From NCBI GenBank assembly GCA_022796795.1, contig JAAWJI010000009.1:30966-94965 (forward strand): DNA of 64,000 nt, in the 5' to 3' direction. Below are positions 1-7,793 of the stretch, in pieces. The notes below the pieces were generated by a model. It was given only the letters and a program-made list of their open reading frames with translations. It was not told the origin of the DNA and searched no databases. This stretch comes from Lachnospiraceae bacterium. Lineage in GTDB: Bacteria; Bacillota; Clostridia; Lachnospirales; Lachnospiraceae. The position numbers and the translations under genes were made by a program. Within the stretch, counting starts at the first letter, position 1, and every line of letters starts with the position of its first letter.

Positions 1-3000
1 AGGCCGGTCAGATTCGTGTTACGCACAGGAGAGGACGGAACTGTAAAAATCACAGGACTGCCAGTGGGACATTACACGGCTGTGGAGGTAAAGGCTCCGG
101 TGGGCTATTACCGGGATTCGGAGAACTGTACGAAGGAGGCTGCGCTGATACAGACAGAAGCTGCGGTGGCAGAAACTGCGGAGACAGAGGCTGCGGTGGC
201 AAAAACTGCGGAGACAGAGGCTGCGGTGGCAGAAACTGTGGAGACGGAGGCTTCAGGGACAGAGAATGTGGAGACAGGGACTGCGGGGACAGAGGCTGTC
301 AAGGCAGAAACTATGAAGACGGATAGCGGACAGATCAAGAGGAAGGTTGCATTCGAAAATGCCAGACAGGAGCTTTCGGACCCGGAGAACCCTGTGCCGC
401 CCTTAACAGAAGTGATCTATCATCCGGGAATCCGGATACGGAAACAGGCGGAAAAGAATGTCTATAAGCCGGGTGAAACAGCTGTTTACCACATTACAGT
501 GTACAATATCGGAGATGTAGGACTGAGGGATATTGTTGTGACAGATTCTCTGGCAGGGGGATTCACCCATCCCGCAGATTCCCAGGCAGGAGGTGCAGCG
601 TATTTTGCAGATTCTCTGGAAGGAAGTGCAGGGTATTCTGTAAATTCCCTGAAAGGAGGCGTCATCCACACCATAGATGCTTTGGCTGTAGGACAGCAGG
701 AAAGCTTTACCTATACCTACAAGGTGCCCGCGGATGCCCTGGCAGGCAGCCGCATAGACAATCAAGTGTACACAAAGGGAACGCCGGTGGTTCCGGACCC
801 GGGAGTGGATACCTATGGGCGGGAGATACCTGTTGATCCAGCCTCTTATGAGGAGCCGGAGGACCAAGACACAGAAAAGATCTTTGTGGAAAATGGCAGC
901 ATCCTGGTGAAGAAGGAAACGCAAAAGCGGATGTATGCGCCCGGAGAGACAGCCTTGTACCAGATTACGGTAATGAATACCGGGGAACTCCCCCTGGAGG
1001 ATGTGACAGTAAGAGACAGTCTGGGAGGAGCCTTCCGACTGGAGCCAGGGGACGGGCTGTATCTTCGCGGGGACGGAAGCTTGGGGATTCGGGAACTCCC
1101 GGCTCATGGGCAGGCGGTTTTCAGCTATGTCTATGAGATTCCTCAGGATACGAAAGCCGGGAACCTGAAAAATGTAGTGTGGGCCGGCGGCACCACCAGG
1201 GGAGAAAACAAGGAGCCGGTAGAGGCCTGGGACGAGGAGGTCATTCTAGTGCAGAATCCCCGGATTGCCATTACAAAGGCAGCAGACAGGCAGATCTATG
1301 AGCCTGGGAAAGCTGTGGTCTATACCATAACGGTGACGAATACCGGAGACTGTGAGCTGACAGATGTGGAGGTTCTGGAACAGGTATTGGGAGACGGAAC
1401 CTTTACAGCCTCAGAAAAAGGAAGCTTTGCAGGGACAAAGGCTGTGATCGGAGACCTTGCCGCAGGAGAACAGGTGAGACTTACCTTTGCCTGCCAGGTG
1501 CCGGAGGATGCCGATCTGGGAGACACCATTCCCAATCGGGCGGCTGTACGGGGAACCTCAAAGCCTGTGAGAGATCCGGGATATCCAGAAACGCCGGAGG
1601 GAGAGCCAGGTTACCTGCCCACCGAAACCGTATGGGACCGAGATACAGAGGAAATCTGCGTCATCCGTCCCAGGGCTGGCATGGCAGTGAGAAAATACAG
1701 CATGGACGAAGGAGCCCGCACGCCCCAGGCAGGGGCAGCCTTTACCCTCTATGCCGGGGCGGATGTAAAAAATCTGCTGGGCAGCCTGGTTTATCAGGCC
1801 GGAGAGGAGATTGAGACGGCTGTTTCCGGAGCGGACGGCATGGCCTATTTCCAGACGGACCTTCCCATAGGGATCTATCAGGTAAGGGAGACCAAAGCGC
1901 CGGCCGGGCATTACAGCAGCAAAAAGGAGATTACTTTCCTGCTGAATGCCTATCAATATCAGGATCATGTGCATTACCTGAGCGTACAGGATGAGGTGGA
2001 AAATCCCATTACCAGGGTGTATATTAAGCTGACGGATGACCGGACCGGCCAGGAGCTGGCAGGAGCAGGGCTGCAGATTACAGACCAGGAGGGAAATCCT
2101 GTAAGAGCCTGGGTGACAAGGGTCAGTGATGGTTATACCGTCAAGGGACTTTCTGTGGACACTGCATATACCATTCGGGAGGTTCTGCCCCGGGAAGGAT
2201 ATTTGCAGAAATTTACAGGAACATCCATAGTATCTCCCAATGCAAGCTTAACAGATCTTAAGAACGCCCAGGTGTCCTTTCAGCTTTTGGATATGCCAAC
2301 AGATGTGACAGAGGACGGAAAGCTGGACAAAACCGGGATTCCGGAGGAGACCCGAATTTTTCTGGAGACGCCCTTTGTAACAGGCAGGGTGCAGCTGAAT
2401 AAGGATGGGGAAATTCTGGATCGCTGGACGCCGGGGGACCGGATGAAGGCCTTTGTAAAATCCCTGTTTCACTATCACAGGGAACCATTGGCGAATGTGG
2501 AATTTACCGTATATGCCAGGGAAGATATTGTACATCCTGATGGAGTAACCGGCGTGGTATTTCAGAAGGGAGATGTGGTGGCAACAGGAGTGCGGGAAAT
2601 CCAGAGGACAGCTGTAGGAAAAACAGACAAAACGGGAACCTTAAGCTTTGCAGGAATGTATCTGGGTCAGTATGAGATCCGGGAGACCAGCCAGGCGGAG
2701 GGGTATATCCTGGATACCGAACCCCGAGTCTTTGGACTGTCCTATGTGGATGGCTATACAGACCCTGTGGAGGCAGAGGGCGGAACCATTCTTTGGACCA
2801 ACCAGCGCCAGCAGGTGGAAATAGAAGTGGAAAAGCTGGACCTTGAGAGCAAAGAGTATCTTTCCGGAGCCGTGTTTGGACTCTATAACGAGGAAGCCAT
2901 TGAGAGCGAGCAGGGAAATGTTCTGGTGCCGGCCGACACGCTGCTAGAAACCGTGGTGTCGGATGCGGAGGGGAAAGCCATGCTTGCCGGGAATTTGCCC

Positions 3001-3813
3001 CAGGCGGCCTATTATGTGAAGGAGCTTCAGGGGCCTGTGGGATATGATTTGGCAGAGGGAAATACGGTCCATGTGGATGCGTCTTATGATGAGGAAAAGG
3101 AGGAGATCAAAGAGACAGCCCGGTTTGAGAATATCCCCATAGACATACGGCCCGAGGTAGAGAAAACAGCTCCCCGGACAGCGGGTGCAGGAGAGGTTTA
3201 CTCTTATACCATTGAGAAGGTTCGAAATACGGGAAATGGCAGAGCCGAGTCATTTACTTTGACGGATATGCTGCCGGAGCAGGTGAGACTGGTGTATTTG
3301 GATACAGGAACCTTCCAGGGCTTTGCCGGAGAGGCTGTGTACAGCATCTGGTATCAGACAAGCAAGAGTCAAAAGTACCGACTGTGGATGGACCAGGTTC
3401 CGGCAGGCGAGAATAGGCGACTTGCTGTGGCGGACCTAAAATTGGAGGAGGGAGAGGAGCTCCGATCCTTCCAATACCGGTTTGGAACAGTAGAAAAAGG
3501 TTTTACGGAACAGGAGAAGCCCCAGTATGCTGTCCAGGTAAAAGATGGGATTCCCGGGGAAACGGTACTGGTAAACCGGATTCATCTCCAGGGAAGCAAG
3601 CTTGGCATCACCTATGAGGACAGTGATGAGTGGAAGACCCAAGTGGAGATGCCGGAGGAGCCTGCCGGGAATCCGGGAGGAAATGACAGCCGGCCGGTGA
3701 GAGTTTGGGATGTGCAGACCGGGGACGAGACACCCATAGGCGGATATTTGCTGCTGACGTTTGCAGCAGGATTGCTGGTCACTTTTGGGATGCGGAAAAG
3801 AGAGAGGAGGTAA
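1..3813 (+). CDS. SpaA/DUF11 repeat wall-anchored surface protein, 5' end cut off
   Basis: The reading frame is open from base 1, so the GTG at 16 is probably internal and the true start lies upstream. The visible part (about 1270 residues) begins in a SpaA/Cna-B-type fold, passes a Glu/Thr/Ala-rich repeat tract, and then has three DUF11-like domains, each with the pattern YxPGxxxxYxITVxNTG. Several Cna-B-like domains follow, with motifs such as YQVRETKAPAGHY and YEIRETSQAEGY, and then another DUF11-like domain. The C-terminus is a cell-wall sorting signal: VQTGDETPIGG, a hydrophobic helix and a RKRERR tail. VQTGD replaces the classical LPXTG, as in many clostridial sortase substrates. It is probably a pilin- or adhesin-like stalk displayed on the wall. 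No sortase gene is seen in the window. Ligand unknown. Confidence 0.85.
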   Translation, partial: RPVRFVLRTGEDGTVKITGLPVGHYTAVEVKAPVGYYRDSENCTKEAALIQTEAAVAETAETEAAVAKTAETEAAVAETVETEASGTENVETGTAGTEAVKAETMKTDSGQIKRKVAFENARQELSDPENPVPPLTEVIYHPGIRIRKQAEKNVYKPGETAVYHITVYNIGDVGLRDIVVTDSLAGGFTHPADSQAGGAAYFADSLEGSAGYSVNSLKGGVIHTIDALAVGQQESFTYTYKVPADALAGSRIDNQVYTKGTPVVPDPGVDTYGREIPVDPASYEEPEDQDTEKIFVENGSILVKKETQKRMYAPGETALYQITVMNTGELPLEDVTVRDSLGGAFRLEPGDGLYLRGDGSLGIRELPAHGQAVFSYVYEIPQDTKAGNLKNVVWAGGTTRGENKEPVEAWDEEVILVQNPRIAITKAADRQIYEPGKAVVYTITVTNTGDCELTDVEVLEQVLGDGTFTASEKGSFAGTKAVIGDLAAGEQVRLTFACQVPEDADLGDTIPNRAAVRGTSKPVRDPGYPETPEGEPGYLPTETVWDRDTEEICVIRPRAGMAVRKYSMDEGARTPQAGAAFTLYAGADVKNLLGSLVYQAGEEIETAVSGADGMAYFQTDLPIGIYQVRETKAPAGHYSSKKEITFLLNAYQYQDHVHYLSVQDEVENPITRVYIKLTDDRTGQELAGAGLQITDQEGNPVRAWVTRVSDGYTVKGLSVDTAYTIREVLPREGYLQKFTGTSIVSPNASLTDLKNAQVSFQLLDMPTDVTEDGKLDKTGIPEETRIFLETPFVTGRVQLNKDGEILDRWTPGDRMKAFVKSLFHYHREPLANVEFTVYAREDIVHPDGVTGVVFQKGDVVATGVREIQRTAVGKTDKTGTLSFAGMYLGQYEIRETSQAEGYILDTEPRVFGLSYVDGYTDPVEAEGGTILWTNQRQQVEIEVEKLDLESKEYLSGAVFGLYNEEAIESEQGNVLVPADTLLETVVSDAEGKAMLAGNLPQAAYYVKELQGPVGYDLAEGNTVHVDASYDEEKEEIKETARFENIPIDIRPEVEKTAPRTAGAGEVYSYTIEKVRNTGNGRAESFTLTDMLPEQVRLVYLDTGTFQGFAGEAVYSIWYQTSKSQKYRLWMDQVPAGENRRLAVADLKLEEGEELRSFQYRFGTVEKGFTEQEKPQYAVQVKDGIPGETVLVNRIHLQGSKLGITYEDSDEWKTQVEMPEEPAGNPGGNDSRPVRVWDVQTGDETPIGGYLLLTFAAGLLVTFGMRKRERR
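154..303 (+). repeat. Five 30-bp in-frame tandem repeats
   Basis: Five consecutive 30-bp units (154, 184, 214, 244, 274) encode ten-residue repeats of the type TEAAVAETAE. The first three are nearly identical and the last two have diverged. They form a low-complexity acidic linker inside the surface protein, and unit number could vary by slippage. Confidence 0.85.
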
Positions 3814-3829
3814 GGAAACCTATAGTTTG

Positions 3830-3908
3830 CCCCCGGAAGCGTCAGGCTTTCGGGGGTGAGCTGTATGGAAAAGGTTCCCTTTGTTTTTATATCGGAAAAC
3901 AAAGGGAA
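3830..3908 (+). terminator. Two hairpins after the surface protein gene
   Basis: The first stem (3830-3840 with 3846-3856) is GC-rich but has no T-run. The second (3875-3887 with 3896-3908) is a perfect 13-bp stem with a T-rich arm. Together they probably end transcription of the surface protein gene. The absence of a clean T-tract keeps this tentative. Confidence 0.5.
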
Positions 3909-3951
3909 ATCCATTATAATGATGATAAAGTGCTGACCGAGAGGTACAGAT

Positions 3952-4520
3952 ATGGGGGAGGGAAGATATGAGCAGTTTTTCAAAAAATCATGTGGACAGC
4001 TACGAAAAAAATTATCCGTTTATCAGCTGTATCGGATGTATCAGGAAGAACAGCTTGTATTTTCGGATGCTCCCGCCATGCGGAGGACGAAAAAGATAGA
4101 GAGAATTTCGGAGACTCTGGAAACTATCTTGTTGGGGATTTCGCTGCCTTTGATTTATGAATCTGAACGGCAGGACGGAAGTCTGCTTGTGCTTGAGAGC
4201 AGTGATCGGCTACGGTGTTTTATAGAATTTTTAGATGGACAATATTTGGCAGCAGGACTGGAATTTTATCCGGAATTAAACGGATGTAAGCTGGATGAGC
4301 TGGAGAGGCTCTGGTATTTGGAGGAAAATCTGGAACCCTTCGATTCCTTGGATATTTGTACAATGCAGTGTGGATTTGCCGAGAAAAGAGATATGAGATA
4401 CCAAAGGGACTGGTGCAGATTATGCTTGACAGGCAGCTTTGGAGAGAGATTGAAAAAGATAAAGTAACGCCATCTAATATTCGCAGACATTACATTGAGA
4501 TAGGAAAGAGGTTAGGATAG
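3952..4520 (+). pseudogene. DUF262-like protein, frameshifted
   Basis: The first frame (3952-4467) has the layout of a DUF262/GmrSD N-terminal domain: SVYQLYRMYQEEQL, then ETILLGISLPLIYES, then LESSDRLRCFIEFLDG where the family usually reads DGQQRL. After about 4370-4400 the plausible protein moves to another frame (IPKGLVQIMLDRQLW, ending IGKRLG at the TAG at 4518), so at least one indel has split the gene. The signature motif has also lost its D, G and Q residues, so the domain may be inactive as well as frameshifted. The next gene starts two bases after this stop, which points to a former operon. DUF262 proteins often act as nucleases in phage-defence loci, but the function here is inference. 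Confidence 0.55.
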
Positions 4521-4521
4521 A

Positions 4522-5557
4522 ATGTTAAATCACATTACTCATAGAAGGCTTTAAATGTTTTCGGAAAGCAGAGCTTAAATTTTCCAATTTTACACTGCTT
4601 GCTGGGAAAAATTCTACAGGGAAGTCAACCGTGATACAGGCCGTCCTGGCCTTGTACCAGAATCATGTCAGCTCCCTGGCAGGGAAATATATGAATATTG
4701 GAGCTGTCAGCGAGGTGAGAAACTGGATTGCAGGAAGCAAGAAGATTTTTTTGGAGGCTTCCTATGAGGATCAGGGGAAGGAATATTTCTACAGCAAGTT
4801 TTTTACTGATGAGGACCAGGAGGAGCGAAGAGGGACAGTATTTCCAGATAAAATGAATATTCGTTATTTGACGGCTGACAGGATCGGCGTGGAGGATACC
4901 TATGCGAAATCCCTGGAGGGGAAGGAGCAAATTGGAGTCCGATGTGAATACGCATTTTTTTATCTGGCAGTGCATCAGAATGAGAAGGTAAAAGAGAAGG
5001 ATTTTATTTATGATAAGAGTACGAAGGTAACACTGGGAGGTCAGGTGGATTACTGGTTGGAGAGGATTTTGGGATATCGAATCAGTGCGGAGGAGATACC
5101 TGGGACAGAGCTGATTCGGGTTTCTTATAGTGATCGGGAGCTGGGGAAGAATATACGGCCTAAAAATGTAGGAACAGGCGTCAGCTATATAGCAGAAATT
5201 ATTATTGCGGCTTTTTCCTGCAAAATAGGAGATGTTCTTATAGTTGAAAATCCAGAAATTCATTTGCATCCATCCGGTCAGGCCGAATTAATGGGATTTT
5301 TAGTATTTCTGGCCAGACAGGGACTGCAGATTATAATGGAAACACACAGCGACCATATCTTTAATGGTTTACGGCGCTGTGTGAGCGGTGATCAGATAAC
5401 CAGGGATAAAGTATGTATTTATTTTTTCTGGAAGGACGAGGAGAAATTAAGTGTACCGGTAGAAATTATCCTGGATGAGGATAGACATGTGAAGAATCAG
5501 CAGGATGGATTATTTGACCAGATAGAAAAGGATCTGGATATCATTTTAGGATGGTGA
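4522..5557 (+). pseudogene. AAA ATPase (DUF3696/OLD-like), single-base frameshift near start
   Basis: The Walker A motif (AGKNSTGKST, about 4604-4633) lies upstream of the first usable in-frame start (GTG 4631), so a call starting there would miss it. The true start is probably ATG 4522, after an AAAGAGG ribosome site. Removing one A from the AAA run at 4526-4529 joins it to MLITLLIEGFKCF and a continuous ATPase. Downstream are the Walker B and following region ENPEIHLHPSGQAELMGF and the H-loop-like METHSDHIFNGLR, typical of SMC/OLD-like ATPases with DUF3696. It forms a coupled unit with the preceding DUF262-like gene and the following unknown gene. The indel may be real decay or a sequencing error. 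Confidence 0.6.
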
Positions 5558-5560
5558 GAA

Positions 5561-6021
5561 TTGAATTTTATACTAAACGAAAAATCACTCCATGGACAAT
5601 TTCAGAGTGTGGATGAGTTTTAAAAAGTTTAAGGGACACTTTGCAATGCTTTAGTCTGGTGCACAGTCAGGAGCATGGAGAGATTAGAAAAATTACAGAT
5701 TTTTACAAATGCCAGATTACATCGGATCAGAGACTGGGGGATTTAAAGCGGTTTCCAAAATCAGATGAGTTGACACGGTTAAGGATTGCATTGGATCGAG
5801 ACATGCAGACAGAACCTTACTGGGATTTATTGCCGGTTCATGACTATGGAAAAGCTTATTGGATGAATGGGGAGGACTGGTTTCGGGACTCAGTTTATAC
5901 GGATGCGACTATTATGAAATTTCGTTTTAGCAGTAGAATGAGATGCTTTGGCTATCGAAAAGGGGAGCGTTTTCGGTTACTTAGAATTGAACGGGATCAT
6001 AAAAGAAGCAATAAGGGGTGA
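5561..6021 (+). pseudogene. Unknown third gene of the cassette, single-base frameshift
   Basis: A TTG start at 5561, just after the ATPase stop, opens LNEKSLHGQFQSVDEF and then hits TAA. Adding one T to the T-run at 5617-5621 gives EFLKSLRDTLQCFSLV and joins the downstream frame, which runs to 6021 and includes LLPVHDYGKAYWMNGEDWF. The restored protein would be about 153 residues. I do not recognise a named domain. Its position behind a DUF262-like protein and an AAA ATPase suggests an effector or accessory role in a putative defence cassette. Confidence 0.45.
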
Positions 6022-6033
6022 TAATACCGTCAT

Positions 6034-6061
6034 TTGACAAGCACCTAAAAATAAGTATGAT
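6034..6061 (+). promoter_or_regulatory. Promoter placed directly before a terminator
   Basis: TTGACA (6034-6039), a 16-bp spacer and TATGAT (6056-6061) make a near-consensus sigma-A promoter. The expected start point, about 6068, lies only a few bases before the hairpin at 6072, so most transcripts should stop unless an antitermination factor acts. Confidence 0.6.
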
Positions 6062-6071
6062 GTTTTAAAAT

Positions 6072-6125
6072 AGGGATAGAGTCAGAAAAGCCACAGAATG
6101 GCATGCTGCTCTATCCCTGTTTTTT
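6072..6125 (+). terminator. Bidirectional intrinsic terminator
   Basis: A perfect 10-bp outer stem (6072-6081 with 6109-6118) and a small inner stem are followed by GTTTTTT. On the minus strand the same hairpin is followed by a TATTTT tract, so it can stop transcription both ways. It separates the defence-like remnant from the recombinase switch. Confidence 0.75.
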
Positions 6126-6183
6126 ATGTATTCTATTCTGATTTTCTCCGGAATTTAACAAATTTATTGAAAAAGGGCAAGAT

Positions 6184-6210
6184 ATTTCGCAGATTAAGTC
6201 AATCCAAGAA
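6184..6210 (+). repeat. Left recombination site of the 21-bp inverted repeat
   Basis: Bases 6184-6204 are the exact reverse complement of 7671-7691. The site reads arm TTCGCAGATT (6186-6195), spacer AAGTC, arm AATCCAAGAA (7 of 10 positions fit a perfect inverted arm). This is the form expected for a tyrosine recombinase core site. Confidence 0.75.
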
Positions 6211-6257
6211 AACAGGAAAAAGGATTTTCTGTTCCCACTATAAGTTATATCGGCTTT

Positions 6258-6286
6258 ATTTTATATTATTTAAGGCGGAATTGCAA
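6258..6286 (-). promoter_or_regulatory. Candidate outward promoter inside the invertible segment
   Basis: Read on the minus strand: TTGCAA (6286-6281), a 17-bp spacer and TAAAAT (6263-6258). In the present orientation it points left into the bidirectional terminator at 6072-6125. After inversion it would read into the genes from 7794 on. The -35 matches only four of six consensus bases, so confidence is limited. Confidence 0.35.
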
Positions 6287-6392
6287 GATATTAAAAAATT
6301 TCACCGGACAGGAAACAAGTGGAAACGATTATTTCGTTTTTAAGCGGAAATCGTTTTACAGAAAACACAGCGAAAGACGCAGAAAACAGACC

Positions 6393-6414
6393 TTTGTGGT
6401 CAATTTTGTGGTCA
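6393..6414 (+). repeat. Paired TTTGTGGTCA direct repeats before the recombinase
   Basis: TTTGTGGTCA occurs at 6393-6402 and again at 6405-6414, a 12-bp period, about 50 bp before the recombinase start. The same pair recurs at the end of that gene (7599-7620). These may be accessory binding sites for the recombinase or a regulator. Confidence 0.6.
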
Positions 6415-6463
6415 GAAAGCAAACGGTGAAAGCAAGACATTACAGAGTGGAAGGAGAAGAAAA

Positions 6464-7630
6464 ATGGCACGACACGGAGAAAACATCAGAAAGAGAAAGG
6501 ACGGGAGATGGGAAGGACGTTATAAGGTATTTGATGAAAGTAAAGACAGATACACGTATCGTTCTGTTTATGGAAATACCTATGAAGAAGCAAAGGAAAA
6601 GCTTATCTGCGTTAAATTTAATGCGGTCAGTCAGATTCAGGGAGAAAGACAGATTCCGAATCTTTCAGAAAGCGGGATGGGGAAAAACAGCGCTGAGGCT
6701 TTGATTCCGTTCTCTAGGGCAGCTCAGGAATGGCTTGGAGAAATTGCAGCGAAACAAAAATACGCAACCTATGTGAAATACGAAACGATTTACCGCACCC
6801 ATCTTGCTGAAATGACAGGTTCGGTCAAACTTTCTACAGAGGCCATTTGGGAACTGCAGGCAAAGATTTCTGACCACTTAACAGGGGAGCGAATTTCAGA
6901 GAGCCTGCAAAGGAGTATCCGCTGTGTTGCGAATCAGATTGTTCTGCACGCCAACAGGGAATATTCCCTCTGTATTCCGGTGCTGGAGAAGCCGCCTGCA
7001 AAGCCAAAGAAAAAGACTATCGAGACACTTTCCAGAACAGAGCAGGCCAGGCTACTTTCCGGTATTCATGATGGACAAGACAAATTTAAAGTCGCGCTGC
7101 TGCTGTGCTTATACACCGGATTAAGATTGGGGGAACTGTGTGCACTTCGTTGGACGGATCTTGATTTTGAGGATATGACCATGACAGTGAATAGAACTGT
7201 ACAGCGCGTGTCTGTTCGCGGTCATGTGACAAAGACTGTCCTGTTAGAAACCGATCCTAAAAGTAAAAGCTCTCAACGGATCATACCTTTAACGCTGGAA
7301 ATCGCGGAGCTACTCAGAAAAATGAATAAAACGCAGCTATACGTATTTGGCGGGAATACGCCCTTGGAGCCTCGGACAATGCAATACCGATTCAAAAAGA
7401 TTTTGAGAATTGTGGAAATTGAAGATAGAAATTTCCATATCCTGCGCCATACATTTGCCACAAACTGTATTGAAAATGGTATGGATGTGAAATCCCTGAG
7501 TGAGATCCTGGGACATTCTGATGTAAAAATTACGTTGAACCGATACGTACATCCGACTATGGATTCAAAGAGGAGACAGATTGGGATGCTTCCCAATTTT
7601 TATGGTCAGATTTGTGGTCATGCAGCCTGA
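6464..7630 (+). CDS. Tyrosine recombinase / integrase
   Basis: The 388-residue protein has an AP2-like N-terminal DNA-binding domain (about 1-60), a SAM-like core-binding domain (about 80-170) and a phage-integrase catalytic domain (about 185-375). The catalytic set is complete: R221 in TGLRLGEL, a beta-hairpin Lys near 266-268, H325 and R328 in HILRHTFA, H351 in LGHSD and nucleophile Y361 in NRYVHP. The ATG at 6464 follows a GGAAGGAGAAG ribosome site. No tRNA attachment site, excisionase or phage or conjugation genes adjoin it. The inverted 21-bp repeats on both sides and the glycan locus downstream argue for a DNA invertase role rather than element integration. The role is inference; the enzyme family is clear. 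Confidence 0.9.
   Translation: MARHGENIRKRKDGRWEGRYKVFDESKDRYTYRSVYGNTYEEAKEKLICVKFNAVSQIQGERQIPNLSESGMGKNSAEALIPFSRAAQEWLGEIAAKQKYATYVKYETIYRTHLAEMTGSVKLSTEAIWELQAKISDHLTGERISESLQRSIRCVANQIVLHANREYSLCIPVLEKPPAKPKKKTIETLSRTEQARLLSGIHDGQDKFKVALLLCLYTGLRLGELCALRWTDLDFEDMTMTVNRTVQRVSVRGHVTKTVLLETDPKSKSSQRIIPLTLEIAELLRKMNKTQLYVFGGNTPLEPRTMQYRFKKILRIVEIEDRNFHILRHTFATNCIENGMDVKSLSEILGHSDVKITLNRYVHPTMDSKRRQIGMLPNFYGQICGHAA
7599..7620 (+). repeat. Second pair of TTTRTGGTCA repeats, inside the recombinase 3' end
   Basis: TTTATGGTCA (7599-7608) and TTTGTGGTCA (7611-7620) repeat with the same 12-bp period as the pair at 6393-6414. They encode the last residues of the recombinase (YGQICGHAA), so coding and binding functions may overlap. 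Confidence 0.55.
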
Positions 7631-7664
7631 ATCTTGATATATCATCCAGGAGATATTGGCTTCC

Positions 7665-7691
7665 TTCGCAGATTGACTTAATCTGCGAAAT
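7665..7691 (+). repeat. Right recombination site of the 21-bp inverted repeat
   Basis: The site has perfect inverted arms, TTCGCAGATT (7665-7674) and AATCTGCGAA (7680-7689), with spacer GACTT, the reverse complement of the left spacer. Bases 7671-7691 match 6184-6204 exactly in inverted orientation. There is no T-run after the hairpin, so it is not a terminator. Confidence 0.75.
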
Positions 7692-7793
7692 CCTCAGGGT
7701 AATTTGCAGTATACAGAATACAGGCGTGCATCTGCATTAATTATATCTGTTCATTCCAGAGAATGGGGAGATTTTACCGGATTCTGAACGGAT

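Larger units (their letters stand above)
6184..7691. other. Putative invertible DNA segment carrying its own recombinase
   Basis: A 1.5-kb segment is bounded by perfect 21-bp inverted repeats whose asymmetric spacers (AAGTC on the left, GACTT on the right) point in opposite directions. Known tyrosine recombinase chemistry on such sites inverts the DNA between them. The segment holds the recombinase gene (6464-7630) and a candidate minus-strand promoter (6258-6286) that would face the glycan locus after inversion. Inversion itself has not been observed; this is inferred from architecture. Confidence 0.65.

Noticed and set aside
154..303. Regular 30-bp repeats as a CRISPR array
   Set aside because: The repeats are directly tandem without spacers, stay in frame and encode a linker of the surface protein.
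6464..7630. Recombinase as the integrase of a prophage or conjugative element
   Set aside because: No tRNA attachment site, excisionase, structural, relaxase or replication genes adjoin it, and the flanking repeats are inverted rather than direct.
7665..7689. Hairpin after the recombinase gene as a terminator
   Set aside because: No T-run follows, and its arms and spacer match the left inverted repeat, so a recombination site explains it.
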